In this document: piece by piece, positions 13,600-13,669 of the stretch
How the letters are laid out: every line of letters starts with the position of its first letter
Numbering within the stretch: the first letter of the stretch is position 1
Assembly (NCBI GenBank): GCA_964389685.1
Contig: CAYMFM010000095.1
Span: 1-13,669, forward strand
DNA length: 13,669 bases
Origin: G020353115 sp964389685
GTDB taxonomy: Bacteria; Bacteroidota; Bacteroidia; Bacteroidales; VadinHA17
Reading direction: 5' to 3'
The notes under the pieces: generated by a model
Told to the model about the DNA's origin: nothing
Database searches by the model: none
What the model saw: only the letters and a program-made list of their open reading frames with translations
Position numbers and translations under genes: made by a program

Positions 13600-13669
13600 C
13601 CTCATTTCCTTAATCCTTTTTCGTTAATCCATCATCCTTAATCCTTCATCCTTCCAATATTCCACCATT
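13600..13669. repeat. Degenerate simple repeat (CCTTAATCCTT-like)
   Basis: The right edge is a pyrimidine-rich run with repeated CCTTAATCC, TCATCCTT and ATCC words. Read on the minus strand it is a GGATTAAGG/GGATGAAGG-type sequence followed by GA-rich blocks. It contains no open frame of note and looks like low-complexity intergenic filler. Confidence 0.4.

Larger units (their letters stand above)
13167..13669. other. Repeat-rich region upstream of pgsC
   Basis: About 500 bp with no convincing gene. Frames here run through palindromes or simple repeats. It holds a hairpin (13261-13289), a GC-rich set of alternative hairpins (13373-13455), a 16-bp direct repeat, a near-copy of the pgsC start (13496-13511) and a pyrimidine-rich, repetitive stretch at the right edge. 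The operon promoter should lie here, but I could not identify a good TAnnTTTG element with confidence. Confidence 0.6.

Overview
The window looks like chromosomal DNA of a member of the Bacteroidota (Bacteroidetes). The support is a TAnnTTTG-type -7 promoter element in front of the regulator gene, an FtsX/MacB-like ABC permease of the kind common in this phylum (N-terminal 'LRNIRKFWKYSLINLLGL', C-terminal 'NPVDSLRYE'), a small Cys-lipoprotein, and mostly A-rich translation starts without Shine-Dalgarno sequences. I cannot place it at genus level.

Left part (1-4930), visibly AT-rich: a small minus-strand lipoprotein gene (68-490), about 900 bp without a confident gene but with several hairpins (491-1397), then a two-gene plus-strand unit. 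That unit is a BlaI/MecI-type repressor (1398-1787) overlapping by 10 bp a 784-residue ABC transporter permease (1778-4132). The repressor has a clear promoter with a palindromic operator between its -33 and -7 elements, and no BlaR1-type sensor protease follows it. The 800 bp after the permease hold no convincing gene. They are packed with inverted repeats, including a palindromic IS-end-like element (4201-4371), a perfect GC-rich hairpin (4571-4590) and four alternating copies of CCCTGTGAAA.

Right part (4929-13166), visibly more GC-rich: eight minus-strand genes with very short gaps, read from right to left as a single probable operon. The order is pgsC/capC-like membrane protein, 'poly-gamma-glutamate system' protein (PgsW-like), a secreted DUF6305-like protein, a 430-residue ion-transporter-type permease, a 56-residue membrane miniprotein, a membrane-anchored M14-type zinc hydrolase (succinylglutamate desuccinylase/aspartoacylase group), and two tandem C69-family (PepD-like) Ntn-Cys dipeptidases. 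The poly-gamma-glutamate ligase PgsB/CapB is not in the window, and the 500 bp upstream of pgsC hold only repeats and hairpins. My reading, which is inference, is an envelope system in which the PgsC/PgsW pair is linked to periplasmic hydrolysis of peptides or acylated amino acids and uptake of the product, not a standard poly-gamma-glutamate capsule operon. This is the most interesting part of the window.
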